Source: Chloroflexota bacterium
GTDB lineage: Bacteria > Chloroflexota > Anaerolineae > Aggregatilineales > Phototrophicaceae
DNA length: 52,025 nt
Assembly: GCA_011523545.1 (NCBI GenBank)
Contig: WTGN01000041.1
Location: 1 to 52,025, forward strand
Direction: 5' to 3'
Below the pieces are notes generated by a model. The model did not search any database, had not been told where the DNA came from, and saw nothing but the letters and a program-made list of their open reading frames with translations. The first letter of the stretch is position 1. Every line of letters begins with the position of its first letter. This document shows, piece by piece, positions 7,934-16,218 of the stretch. Both the position numbers and the translations under genes were made by a program.

Positions 7934-8962
7934 CTATACCGTCCCTTGCGCTTGGACGCCCTTCAAATCGATCTCGCGGGCGCGATGGCAGGCGACCACC
8001 TGACCCGGCCGGATCTGTTCCAGCGGCGGCGTCTCCGTACGGCAGCGGTCGATGGCATAAGCGCAGCGCGGATGAAAATAGCAGCCTGATGGCGGCTGCG
8101 CCGGGTCCGCGACTTCCCCCTTGAGCACGATGCGCTCGGAACGGAGGCGCGGGTCCGGCTTGGGCACAGCCGATAGCAGGGCTTCGGTGTAAGGATGGCT
8201 GGGCGCGTTGAAGAGCTGCTTCGTCTCGGCGATCTCGACGATCTTGCCGACATACATGACCGCCACCCGGTTGCTGATGTGCTTCACGACGCTGAGATCG
8301 TGGGCGACGAAAAGATAAGTCAAGCCCAGGTCATCTTGCAGGTCCAGCATCAGATTGAGTATCTGCGCCTGCACCGAGACATCCAGCGCCGAGACCGGCT
8401 CATCGGCGACGATCAGGCTGGGATTAAGCGCCAGGGCGCGCGCGATGCCAATGCGCTGGCGCTGCCCGCCGCTGAAGGCATGCGGGAAACGCCCCATGAA
8501 CTCCGGCCGCAGCCGCACCCGCTCGAGCAGGTTCTCCACCCGCCGCCGCCGCTCATCCCGATCTTTCATGCCGCTGGCCAGCAGCGGTTCAGCGATGATA
8601 TCAAACACGGTCATGCGCGGATTCAGCGAAGAAAAGGGATCCTGAAAGATCATCTGCATCTGATGGCGGAAAGGTTTCAGCGCCGTCTTGGGCAGGCTCG
8701 CCGTATCGACCACAGCGCCGGCGGCCGTCTGAAAGCGCACTTGGCCGGCTGTCGGCTTCAGCGCGCGCAAGATACAACGCGCCGTCGTCGTCTTGCCGCA
8801 GCCGCTTTCGCCAACCAGCGACAGGGTCTCGCCCCGGTTGATATGGAAACTGATATCGTCAACCGCCCGCACCTGCCCGACAATCCGCCGCAGCAGCCCC
8901 TTGCGGATCGGGAAAAAGCGCCGCAGATTCCGCACTTCCAATATTGGGACGACCATCCGCAT
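7934..8962 (-). CDS. Opp/Dpp-type ABC transporter ATPase (OppF-like)
   Basis: The second ATP-hydrolysing subunit of an oligopeptide-type importer, on the cytoplasmic face. Walker A is GESGCGKTT (about residues 52-60), the signature is [14 protein letters not shown], Walker B is [12 protein letters not shown], and the C-terminal oligopeptide-transporter extension has the conserved [11 protein letters not shown]. I start at ATG 8962 ([10 protein letters not shown]): the frame continues to 9016, but those codons translate a palindromic repeat (8988-9008). Length is then 342 residues. It is the last gene of the operon that begins at the binding protein (14456). Confidence 0.92.
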   Translation of the reverse strand: MRMVVPILEVRNLRRFFPIRKGLLRRIVGQVRAVDDISFHINRGETLSLVGESGCGKTTTARCILRALKPTAGQVRFQTAAGAVVDTASLPKTALKPFRHQMQMIFQDPFSSLNPRMTVFDIIAEPLLASGMKDRDERRRRVENLLERVRLRPEFMGRFPHAFSGGQRQRIGIARALALNPSLIVADEPVSALDVSVQAQILNLMLDLQDDLGLTYLFVAHDLSVVKHISNRVAVMYVGKIVEIAETKQLFNAPSHPYTEALLSAVPKPDPRLRSERIVLKGEVADPAQPPSGCYFHPRCAYAIDRCRTETPPLEQIRPGQVVACHRAREIDLKGVQAQGTV

Positions 8963-8987
8963 TATTACCCCATCATACAAGCATTGT

Positions 8988-9008
8988 GGGCGAGCCACCG
9001 GCTCGCCC
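8988..9008. repeat. short intergenic palindrome (GGGCGA family)
   Basis: A perfect 9-bp stem, GGGCGAGCC/GGCTCGCCC, with a 3-nt loop and the family tail CCTAC. It sits between the OppF- and OppD-like genes, 11 nt beyond the stop of the latter. Confidence 0.8.
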
Positions 9009-9019
9009 CTACACACTGT

Positions 9020-10039
9020 CTAATTGTCCGGCTCATGATACAGGAAGCAGCTCGCCATCTGACGCTCGCCAATCGGCAGCAGCCGCGGCGCATGCACCTC
9101 GCATAGCCCCGCGATACGCTCGCTGCAGCGCGGATGAAAGGGGCAGCCCGAGGGCCGGTTGTGCGGATGCGGTATCGACCCGGCGATCGTCGGCAGTTTG
9201 CTGCGCGGCTCGGCGAATATGCTGGGGATCGAACGCAGCAGCGCCTGGGTATAGGGATGTTTGGGCTGGTGAAATATGTCGTCGACCGGGCCGCTTTCCA
9301 CCACGCGCCCCAGATACATCACGATGACATCATCCGCCATCTCGGCGATCACGCCCATGTCATGCGTGATGATGATGACCGACATACGCGTCCGCTCCTG
9401 GATCTCTCGCAGCAAGTCCAGGATTTGCGCCTGCGTCGTCACATCCAGCGCGGTGGTCGGCTCATCGGCGATCAGAATGCGCGGATTGCAAGACAAGGCC
9501 ATCGCGATCATCACGCGCTGCCGCAAGCCGCCGCTCAATTCAAAGGGATATTCGTCAATGCGGCGTTCGGGCCGGGGTATGCCGACCATCCGGAGCAACT
9601 CGATCGTCCTGTTTCTGGCTTCCGCTTTGCTGATGTCCTGGTGCAGTTGAATAGTCTCAATGATTTGATTGCCGATGGTGTAGTGGGGGCTGAACGATGT
9701 CATTGGCTCTTGAAACACGAGGGCGATTTCGCCGCCGCGTATCGCGCGAATCTCGCCGCCCTCCGGGTCCAGCTGCGCCAGATCCAGCTCGTCGGTCTTT
9801 CCGGCGCCGTCCGCGCGCCGCAACATAATTTCGCCATCGACGATTCGCCCGGGCCGTTGAATGATGCGCAAGATCGACAGGGCCGTGACGCTCTTGCCGC
9901 AGCCGCTCTCGCCGACGATGCCGACGGTCTTGCCGGCCGGCACGGCGAAGCTCGCTCCGTCGACCGCCTTGACTGTCCCTTCATCGGTGAAGAAATAGGA
10001 CTTCAGATTGTCCACCGTCAGGATTGGCGCATTAGTCAT
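9020..10039 (-). CDS. Opp/Dpp-type ABC transporter ATPase (OppD-like)
   Basis: The first ATPase subunit of the importer, 339 residues. Walker A is GESGCGKS near residue 42, the signature is LSGGLRQRVMIAMAL, Walker B is ILIADEPTTALDV, and the H-loop is ITHDMGV. The C-terminal region carries the PSGCPFHPRCSERI box that, in this transporter family, often holds an iron-sulfur cluster. It is expected to pair with the 7934 ATPase and energise the two permeases. It is separated from the preceding permease gene by a 122-nt gap filled by two hairpins. Confidence 0.93.
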   Translation of the reverse strand: MTNAPILTVDNLKSYFFTDEGTVKAVDGASFAVPAGKTVGIVGESGCGKSVTALSILRIIQRPGRIVDGEIMLRRADGAGKTDELDLAQLDPEGGEIRAIRGGEIALVFQEPMTSFSPHYTIGNQIIETIQLHQDISKAEARNRTIELLRMVGIPRPERRIDEYPFELSGGLRQRVMIAMALSCNPRILIADEPTTALDVTTQAQILDLLREIQERTRMSVIIITHDMGVIAEMADDVIVMYLGRVVESGPVDDIFHQPKHPYTQALLRSIPSIFAEPRSKLPTIAGSIPHPHNRPSGCPFHPRCSERIAGLCEVHAPRLLPIGERQMASCFLYHEPDN

Positions 10040-10069
10040 GGCGAATCATCTGCCTTTGCCCAGTCGGCT

Positions 10070-10142
10070 GTAGGGGCGACACTGTGTGTCGCCCAAACAT
10101 TCTCATGTTTTGCCGGCGGGCGATGCACAGCATCGCCCCTAC
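10070..10142. repeat. paired palindromes, BIME-like composite
   Basis: Two hairpins, 10074-10094 (GGGCGACAC/GTGTCGCCC) and 10118-10138 (GGGCGATGC/GCATCGCCC), each with a perfect 9-bp stem and 3-nt loop. They are arranged head to head so that the outer edges TGTAGGGGCGA and TCGCCCCTACA also form an inverted repeat. The element lies between the OppC- and OppD-like genes. Confidence 0.8.
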
Positions 10143-10161
10143 AAGTTCCGCCTTTATAAGA

Positions 10162-11307
10162 TTAGCCATAAGGATCCGCCGCATCGCGCAAGCCATCGCC
10201 CAAAAAGTTGAAAGCCAGGATCACGATGATCACCGGTACTGCCGCCGATAAGAGCCAGGGCGAGATCGCCACCGTTTGGATATTCTGCGCGTCTTGCAGC
10301 AGCACGCCCCAGCTCACCGCCGGCGGCCGCAGCCCCAGGCCAAGGAAGCTGAGCGCCGTCTCGCTGATGATCATATTGGGCAGGGCCAGGGTGGTCGCCG
10401 CGATGATGTGGCTCAAGAATGACGGCGCCATGTGACGCAGGATGATGCGCATCTGGCCGACGCCGGCCAGCTCGGCCGCCAGCACGAAATCTTCTTCCCG
10501 CAAAGCGAGGAAGCGGCCGCGCACGACGCGCGCCAGGTCCGTCCAGCCAATCAAGGACAGAATCACCGTGATGGCAAAATAAACTTGCACCACGCCCCAA
10601 TCCCGCGGCATCGCGGCGGCAAGCCCCATCCAGAGCGGAATCGTCGGAATCGAGCGCAGAATCTCAATCACGCGCTGAATCAGCGTGTCGATCGCGCCGC
10701 CGTACAAACCCGAAATGCCGCCGAGCAAGACGCCCAGGACCAAACTAAGCGTGACCCCGGCCAAGCCAATTGTCAGCGACAGGCGGCAGGCGATCATCAG
10801 GCGGGACCACAAATCGCGCCCCAGTTGGTCGGTGCCCAGCAGAAATATCAGTTCTTCCGCGTTGCCCCCGTCCACGCCTATCAGATGAAGATTGGTCGGA
10901 ATGAGACCGAGAAACTTGTACTGATAACCTCGGGCGAAAAGGCGCAGGGGGATCTTCTGTTCCGGGTCGGGCTCGTAAACGCGTTTGAAGGTGCGCGGGT
11001 CGCGCTTGCCGATCAAAGCAAATACATGCGGGCTGAAGCGGCCTTCATCGAAAAAGTGAATGGGCTGGGGCGCGATCAACGAGCGGAAGGCTTCGGTCTT
11101 GTGTGGATCGGCATAAGCCAGAAAGTCGGCGAATATGGCGACCAGGTAAAAGGCGGCGATCACAATGCCGCTGAACAGCGCCAGCCGATGTTTGCGGAAG
11201 CGCCACCACATCAATTGCCATTGCGTGGCGACTGAGACCCGTTCTTCCGCGGCGGTCGTGGCCAGGGCCTCGTCGAAAGCGGGCGATGCGGCGGGCGGCG
11301 CGCTCAT
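10162..11307 (-). CDS. Opp/Dpp-type ABC permease (OppC-like)
   Basis: An inner-membrane permease of 381 residues. A cytoplasmic N-terminus precedes the first helix (LALFSGIVIAAFYLVAIFA), and a long extracytoplasmic loop (about residues 60-170) is followed by five further helices. The LGTDQLGRDLWSRL sequence near residue 160 is the hallmark of OppC/DppC proteins, and the EAA loop for ATPase contact is ELAGVGQMRIILRHMAP. Its ATG overlaps the stop of the OppB-like gene by four bases, so the two are made together as a heterodimer. Confidence 0.92.
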   Translation of the reverse strand: MSAPPAASPAFDEALATTAAEERVSVATQWQLMWWRFRKHRLALFSGIVIAAFYLVAIFADFLAYADPHKTEAFRSLIAPQPIHFFDEGRFSPHVFALIGKRDPRTFKRVYEPDPEQKIPLRLFARGYQYKFLGLIPTNLHLIGVDGGNAEELIFLLGTDQLGRDLWSRLMIACRLSLTIGLAGVTLSLVLGVLLGGISGLYGGAIDTLIQRVIEILRSIPTIPLWMGLAAAMPRDWGVVQVYFAITVILSLIGWTDLARVVRGRFLALREEDFVLAAELAGVGQMRIILRHMAPSFLSHIIAATTLALPNMIISETALSFLGLGLRPPAVSWGVLLQDAQNIQTVAISPWLLSAAVPVIIVILAFNFLGDGLRDAADPYG

Positions 11308-12296
11308 TCCCGCCTCTCAAAGCGAATGCGCGGGTCGATCCACATCAGCAGAATATCGGAAATGAAGGTGCCGACGACGGTCAAAATGCCGAGGAACAAG
11401 ACGATCGTGCCCGCCAGGAACATATCCTGCGCCACCAAAGCCCGCAGCAGCAGCGGCCCGATGGTCGGCAAGCCCAGCACCAGGGCCACGATGATGCTGC
11501 CGGAGATGATGAAGGGGAAGAGATAACCGAGCGTGCTGACAAAAGGATTGAGGGCCGCGCGCACCGGATATTTCAGAATCAGCCGGAACTCGGACATGCC
11601 TTTGGCGCGCGCGGTGATGACATAGGGCTTGCGCAATTCATCAAGCAGGTTGGCGCGCATGATGCGGATGAGCTGCGCCGTCCCAGCCGTGCCCAAAATC
11701 AGCGCGGGCAGCGGCAAATGCTTGATGAGATCCCAGACCTTGGCCGGGCTCCAATCCGCCTGCAAATACTCCGGCGAAAAGAGCCCGCCGATATTGGCGC
11801 CGAAATAGCGGAAGCCGAGGTACATCAAGATCAATGCCAGCAAGAAGCTGGGCACCGCCAGGCCGATGAAGCCGACGAAGGTGAAGATATAATCGGCAAT
11901 CGAGTACTGCCGCACCGCCGAATAGATGCCGATCGGCAGCGCCAGCCCCCAGGTGAAAAGCACCGCCGATACCGAAACCGCCATCGTCAGCCAGAGCCGG
12001 TCGCCAATGATCGTCAAGACCGGCACCTGCCATTCCAGCGAGCGCCCGAAATTGCCGCGCGCGATCTGCTGCATCCACTTGAAATACTGCACGTAGACGG
12101 GGCTGTCCAGCCCGTACTGCTGGCGCAGGTTCTCGGCGAATTCGGGCGTGACGTCGACGCCGCTGCTAGCCAGTTGGGCAATGTAAGCGGTGACATAATC
12201 GCCCGGCGGCAGCTGGATGATGGCGAAGGACAGCACGCTGATCGACGCGATGGTGAGCAGCGCCAGCAGGAATCGGCGGATTATGTATGTCAACAT
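11304..12296 (-). CDS. Opp/Dpp-type ABC permease (OppB-like)
   Basis: An inner-membrane permease of 330 residues opening with the characteristic MLTYIIRRFLLALLTI helix and the PPGDYV sequence. Six transmembrane segments are visible, with an EAA loop near residue 220 (RAKGMSEFRLILKYPVR). It partners the OppC-like protein (ATGA overlap). The start at 12296 is 162 nt downstream of the binding-protein stop; that gap contains two strong hairpins likely to lower permease expression relative to the binding protein. Confidence 0.92.
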   Translation of the reverse strand: MLTYIIRRFLLALLTIASISVLSFAIIQLPPGDYVTAYIAQLASSGVDVTPEFAENLRQQYGLDSPVYVQYFKWMQQIARGNFGRSLEWQVPVLTIIGDRLWLTMAVSVSAVLFTWGLALPIGIYSAVRQYSIADYIFTFVGFIGLAVPSFLLALILMYLGFRYFGANIGGLFSPEYLQADWSPAKVWDLIKHLPLPALILGTAGTAQLIRIMRANLLDELRKPYVITARAKGMSEFRLILKYPVRAALNPFVSTLGYLFPFIISGSIIVALVLGLPTIGPLLLRALVAQDMFLAGTIVLFLGILTVVGTFISDILLMWIDPRIRFERRE

Positions 12297-12319
12297 GGCG
12301 ATTTCAACCCCCCTCTAAA

Positions 12320-12427
12320 TCTCCCCCCGACGCATCAGGGGGAGACTTGCGCACTGGGGCGAAATCGTCACAAAAGCGGAATAGCGCACCGCGAGCGCTC
12401 CCCTTCCCTAGCTCGCTGGGGAAGGGG
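12320..12427. repeat. two C/G-rich hairpins between binding protein and permease genes
   Basis: The first hairpin is an 8-bp stem (TCTCCCCC at 12320-12327 with GGGGGAGA at 12338-12345). The second is CCCCTTCCC (12400-12408) paired with GGGAAGGGG (12419-12427) around the loop TAGCTCGCTG. The second recurs in inverted orientation at 51862-51891. No gene is visible in this 162-nt gap. Confidence 0.75.
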
Positions 12428-12458
12428 TCGGGGGATGGGGTTCGATCCACAATCTCCC

Positions 12459-14456
12459 CTAGCGCTTCAGATAATAGGTCTCCGGCAGCGTGCAGCCGGG
12501 CGTCATGCAAAGCACGTTGGACAGCTGCCGCGCCGGCACGTTGCCCATCGTATTCTTGACGACGCGCGTGCCGAGCACCACGGGCGAACTGCCGACGATG
12601 CCCGCCTGCCAGACGTTCTCGGCGAAGAGCACCCAAAGCCGCTTCCCCGCCTCAATCCGCTCTTCCAGCGGCAGGGCTGGGCCGCTCACCCAGATCTCCA
12701 TCGCTTCCTTGATCTCAGCCGGGGGTTCATCGCCGATCGCGCCGCCGCTGCGCATCCAGTCGGTGTAATTCGGCCGCGCCCAGAGCCAGGTATTGTTGAA
12801 GTGCAGGAAGACGTCTTCGGTGCCGCCGTTGTCCCAGAGGCTCATCTGGATTTCGCCGTTGTCAATGCGCGATTGCCACAGGCTGCGCTCCAACTGCTCG
12901 GGGATGACGTTCAGGCCGATGGCCTGCAGTTGACTGGCGACCATCTCCGCGATCTTGGGATAGGGCACAAAGCTGGCGCCCGGCGTCGTCAGCGTCAAGG
13001 TCAAGCGCTCGCCGTTGTCCGTCCGCAAGCGGAAGCCCTCGCCATCCTTGGCCGACAAGCCGATGTCATCCAGCAATTGATTGGCGGCGTCGGCGTCAAA
13101 AGCATTCCAGAGCGTCTCGTATTCTGCACCCGGGTAATACGGGTTTGCCGGCGTCGGCACCACCGAGCGCGCTTCGCCCAAGCCCAGCAGGAAGGTCTCG
13201 TTCACCTGCCCGCCATCAATGCCCATCGAGACAGCGCGCCGGAAATCGACATTCTGCAGCCAGCCGGCGATCTCGGCATCGGCGCTGTAGGTCATGCCGA
13301 AGAAGAGCAGGACGTTGGCGCCATAGTCGGAGGGATCCAGGCGGATCGAGTAATTGCCGCGCTCCGCGTTCTCCAAATACAGCGGCAGTTTCTGCAGGTC
13401 GATGTGGCGGCTCTGCATATCGTATTCGCCGGCGATGGCGCGCAGGTTGAGCACCTCAAGGTCTTCCGCAAGCGTGAGCACGATTGAGTCGATATAGGGC
13501 AATTGATTGCCTTCGGTATCGACGCCGAAGAAGTAGGGGTTGCGCTCCAGGACGTAGACCGGGTTGTCGGCCGGCGCCAGCTTGACGCGCCAGGGCGCCA
13601 GGGTCGGCAGCTCGGGGTTGCGCGCCCAGTCATTCTTGGATTTGACCAGGTCCACCCAATTCGAATAGCCGCCGTCCTCGATGATCGCGTTCAATTCGGC
13701 TTCATCGGCGAAGTCCGGATGGAACTGCTTGATGTAATGTGCCGGCGCGTAACCGCCGTGACCGTTCCAGCCGCGGCGGGCATGGTTGGCGATGTCGCTG
13801 GAGGGCGTCGCCATCACCTTGAGGAACAAGGGATAGGGCGCGCTGAAGGTGTATTGCACCGTCAGCTCGTCGATCTGGGTCAAGGTCGCAAATTCCCCGT
13901 TGACCGAGAGGAAGGTCGAGCGCGCCGGCAGGTACTCTTCATTGAGGAAGAGCTCCTCAAACCAGAATACGATGTCGTCGGATGTGAAAGGCGCGCCGTC
14001 GGACCATTTGTGGCCCTCGCGCAGCGTGAAGGTGAATTCGGTGAAGTCATCGTTGGCTTCCCAGGTTTCGAAGACCCAGGGCTTGATCTCGTTCAAGGTA
14101 TAATCCATGAACAAGAGATTGTCGTTGCCGGCGATGCGGCGCGCGTTCCAAACATCGCCCGGCCCGGTATAACCGCGGCGCCATTGACCGCCGTACTGAC
14201 CGATCTCATGCGCCGGCTGGATCACCACCGGATGCGCTGGCAAGCGCTCTTCGACCGGCGGCAGGTCGCCCGCCTCCACCATGGCGCTCAACATGGGCGA
14301 TTCGCTGAACATCGACGGCATCATACCCATATCGGTGATGATCGTCGGCCCCTCGAATTCCCCAACCAAAAATGAGCCCATCTCATCGGATTGGCCGGCC
14401 GCTGAAAATACGCCAAGCGTGGCGATAAGTAATATGAGCAGTACTTTCCTAGACAT
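12459..14456 (-). CDS. ABC importer substrate-binding protein, family 5
   Basis: A secreted solute-binding protein of 665 residues. The N-terminus has a Lys/Arg start and hydrophobic core (VLLILLIATLGVFSAAG) that reads as a Sec signal peptide without a lipobox cysteine. The mature part has the family-5 pattern: WSDGAPFTSDDIVFWFEEL, then NPYFFGVDTEGNQLPYID and FRRAVSMGIDG. It is longer than most dipeptide-binding proteins, as are family-5 proteins for oligosaccharides, so the ligand could be either a peptide or a glycoside. GGGAGGATGAC gives the ribosome site for ATG 14456. It is followed by OppB, OppC, OppD and OppF homologues. Confidence 0.9.
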   Translation of the reverse strand: MSRKVLLILLIATLGVFSAAGQSDEMGSFLVGEFEGPTIITDMGMMPSMFSESPMLSAMVEAGDLPPVEERLPAHPVVIQPAHEIGQYGGQWRRGYTGPGDVWNARRIAGNDNLLFMDYTLNEIKPWVFETWEANDDFTEFTFTLREGHKWSDGAPFTSDDIVFWFEELFLNEEYLPARSTFLSVNGEFATLTQIDELTVQYTFSAPYPLFLKVMATPSSDIANHARRGWNGHGGYAPAHYIKQFHPDFADEAELNAIIEDGGYSNWVDLVKSKNDWARNPELPTLAPWRVKLAPADNPVYVLERNPYFFGVDTEGNQLPYIDSIVLTLAEDLEVLNLRAIAGEYDMQSRHIDLQKLPLYLENAERGNYSIRLDPSDYGANVLLFFGMTYSADAEIAGWLQNVDFRRAVSMGIDGGQVNETFLLGLGEARSVVPTPANPYYPGAEYETLWNAFDADAANQLLDDIGLSAKDGEGFRLRTDNGERLTLTLTTPGASFVPYPKIAEMVASQLQAIGLNVIPEQLERSLWQSRIDNGEIQMSLWDNGGTEDVFLHFNNTWLWARPNYTDWMRSGGAIGDEPPAEIKEAMEIWVSGPALPLEERIEAGKRLWVLFAENVWQAGIVGSSPVVLGTRVVKNTMGNVPARQLSNVLCMTPGCTLPETYYLKR

Positions 14457-14532
14457 GTCATCCTCCCAATTTGATGCAATTAATCTGAATCTTCAGCCAA
14501 AGTTTGGCTTGTGTTATCGGGCTTGAATCGAT

Positions 14533-14541
14533 AGCGCTCCT
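14533..14541 (-). promoter_or_regulatory. AGGAGCGCT element upstream of a binding-protein gene
   Basis: Read on the - strand the sequence is AAAGGAGCGCTATCGA, 77 nt before the ATG of the 12459-14456 gene. The same nonamer occurs 73 and 65 nt before the other two binding-protein genes. Its centre AGCGCT is a perfect palindrome. Its function is unknown. Confidence 0.35.
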
Positions 14542-14599
14542 TTCTCCGCAGATTCCAATCTATTTGACCGAAACCTGCGACCTAGTGGATGTTGATGGC

Positions 14600-14620
14600 G
14601 GGCGACTCACCGAGTCGCCC
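14600..14620. repeat. short intergenic palindrome (GGGCGA family)
   Basis: A perfect 9-bp stem GGGCGACTC/GAGTCGCCC with loop ACC, followed by CTACAGACA. The CTA of this tail is the reverse complement of the TAG stop of the adjacent Gfo/Idh gene. Confidence 0.8.
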
Positions 14621-15619
14621 CTACAGACACCTTTGTCTTGTGACCACTGCCTGGGCATAGATGTCGTCAATGACCTGCATCGCCCGATAGCAATCCCGCA
14701 AGTTGGCAATCGGCGGCCGACCGTCGCGCAGCCGCGCCAGCGTGTCCGGGCCGAACTGATCATAACGCGCGCCTTGATCCGGGATCGACAGCGTCTGCGC
14801 AGCATCGTCGTCCAGCGTCGCCACCTCAAGTGTATCGTTTCGGTCTATGATGTAGCAATTGGCGGCCGACAGCCTGCCTTCAAAATCGCCGCCCGGTTTC
14901 ATCGAGGCATAAGAATAACCGGCTTCGACCGTGCCAATCACACCGCTTTCCGAACGCAAGAGCGCGGCGCAGAACTCTTCAATCGCGGCCCCATGCACAC
15001 GATGGCTGATGGCGGCGCTGAGCACTTCGACCGCCTCGCCCTCGGTGAAGCGCAGGAAGCCATCGACAGTATGAATGCCGACATTGCGCAGGCAGCCGCC
15101 GCCGGAAACCGCCGGGTCCAACATCCAGCCGACGCCGTCCAATGCGTAGCGCTCCGGCGGACCGTTGATGACGCGAAAATGAAAATGGGAGCGCCGCCCG
15201 ACGCGCCCGGCCGCCTCCAGTTCATCAAGCAGGCGCCACATCCCGCTGTAGCGATTGACCAGCGGCACGGCGACGAAGGCATTCCGCGCCTCGGCCAATT
15301 CCACCAGGGGCGCGACATCGGCCGCCGATAAGCCAATGGGCTTTTCCATCGCGAAGGGCAAACCCGTATCGAGCAGGAAGCGGGCAATCGCCGGCATATC
15401 GACATGCCGGCCCATGGCGATGACGAAATCGGGCTGCGTCGCCTCAAGCATGTCTTCATAGCGCTCGAAGGTTTGGCCGCCCGACGTCTGGGCGAAGGCG
15501 GCGGCCGCGCCCGGTTGATGATCGGACACGCCGACGATCTCCACGCCTTCAGCCAACTTGAAGGAGCGCAGGTGCATGGACGCGTGCCAATGCCCGACTT
15601 CTATCATGGCGATTCGCAT
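14621..15619 (-). CDS. Gfo/Idh/MocA family oxidoreductase
   Basis: A 332-residue NAD(P)-dependent dehydrogenase-like protein. ATG 15619 is preferred because GAGGAGA lies 7-8 nt upstream on the - strand and the protein opens with the first strand (MRIAMIEVGHWH). Note that the usual GxGxxG loop is replaced by EVGHWHASMH, so nucleotide binding may be altered. The EKP motif (AMEKPIGLS) is intact near residue 97, and the GGGCLRNVGIHTVDGFLRF helix is typical. The last codons and the TAG stop come from the flank of a palindromic repeat. It shares strand with the Opp-type importer downstream and the Rieske gene upstream. Confidence 0.85.
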   Translation of the reverse strand: MRIAMIEVGHWHASMHLRSFKLAEGVEIVGVSDHQPGAAAAFAQTSGGQTFERYEDMLEATQPDFVIAMGRHVDMPAIARFLLDTGLPFAMEKPIGLSAADVAPLVELAEARNAFVAVPLVNRYSGMWRLLDELEAAGRVGRRSHFHFRVINGPPERYALDGVGWMLDPAVSGGGCLRNVGIHTVDGFLRFTEGEAVEVLSAAISHRVHGAAIEEFCAALLRSESGVIGTVEAGYSYASMKPGGDFEGRLSAANCYIIDRNDTLEVATLDDDAAQTLSIPDQGARYDQFGPDTLARLRDGRPPIANLRDCYRAMQVIDDIYAQAVVTRQRCL

Positions 15620-15659
15620 CAGGCTGTCTCCTCTTGTGGCGCAAGCTGTATCACATCGC

Positions 15660-15680
15660 GGGCAAGCCACCGGCCCGCCC
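15660..15680. repeat. imperfect palindrome (GGGCGA family)
   Basis: GGGCAAGCC and GGCCCGCCC pair at seven of nine positions around ACC, with the tail CCTACAGACA as at 14621. It lies between the Rieske and Gfo/Idh genes. Confidence 0.65.
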
Positions 15681-15712
15681 CTACAGACATTCCGCTAATT
15701 GTGGCAGAACGA

Positions 15713-16144
15713 TCAATATTCAAGGATGACCACCTCGTCCTCCACCGTCACCGGGTAGGTCTCGACGCCTTCAATCAAACGCTCAAGCGCTTCCTTTTCG
15801 ACGCGCACATCGTAGGTCTTGACGCGCGCCCTGGACTTGAAGACGGTGCGGCCGCTGAGTATATCAAATTCCCAGCCATGCCAGGGGCAGCGCAGAATCT
15901 CGCCCTCGCGCGTCCATTGGATTTCGCCCGGTTCATCGGATACAGCCAGGCCGGTCACTTCGCCGAGACAGAGCGGCGCGCTTTGGTGCGGGCAAAGGTT
16001 GCGCAAGGCGTAATAGAGCCCGTTCACATTGAACACGCCGATCTCGCGCCCGTCCACATTGACGATGCGGCGGCTGCTGGGCGGCAATTCCGAAGCGGGG
16101 CCTACAACATATCGCGCCATTCCGTTTGACATGCCCCCCGTCAT
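15713..16144 (-). CDS. Rieske [2Fe-2S] ferredoxin-like protein
   Basis: A stand-alone Rieske domain of up to 143 residues. The two cluster motifs are CPHQSAPLC (in place of the more usual CxHxxxxL arrangement, with Cys and His at its start) and CPWHGWEFD, providing the two cysteines and two histidines. It has no oxygenase catalytic domain, so it may act as an electron carrier for an oxygenase encoded elsewhere. Starts at 16144, 16132 and 16120 are all possible; the last (MARYVVG) fits the family N-terminus. It lies between an ACMSD-like amidohydrolase and a Gfo/Idh enzyme. Confidence 0.85.
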   Translation of the reverse strand: MTGGMSNGMARYVVGPASELPPSSRRIVNVDGREIGVFNVNGLYYALRNLCPHQSAPLCLGEVTGLAVSDEPGEIQWTREGEILRCPWHGWEFDILSGRTVFKSRARVKTYDVRVEKEALERLIEGVETYPVTVEDEVVILEY

Positions 16145-16156
16145 TTGCGAGTCAGC

Positions 16157-16177
16157 GGGCGACTTGGTAAGTCGCCC
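16157..16177. repeat. short intergenic palindrome (GGGCGA family)
   Basis: A perfect 9-bp stem GGGCGACTT/AAGTCGCCC around GGT, followed by CCTAC. A second copy follows 20 nt later at 16198. Confidence 0.8.
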
Positions 16178-16197
16178 CTACGATTCTGCGCTGCGGC

Positions 16198-16218
16198 GGG
16201 CGACTCACCGAGCTGCCC
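16198..16218. repeat. palindrome overlapping a gene end (GGGCGA family)
   Basis: GGGCGACTC pairs with GAGCTGCCC except for a two-base swap, followed by CCTAC. The stem contains the reverse complement of the TGA stop codon (16205-16207) of the amidohydrolase gene. Confidence 0.75.

Noticed and set aside
11286..13487. A 733-codon open frame on the + strand
   Set aside because: It is antisense to the binding-protein and OppB-like genes. Its composition (Arg, Gln, His and Asp rich, no domains) is that of an antisense frame in GC-rich DNA.
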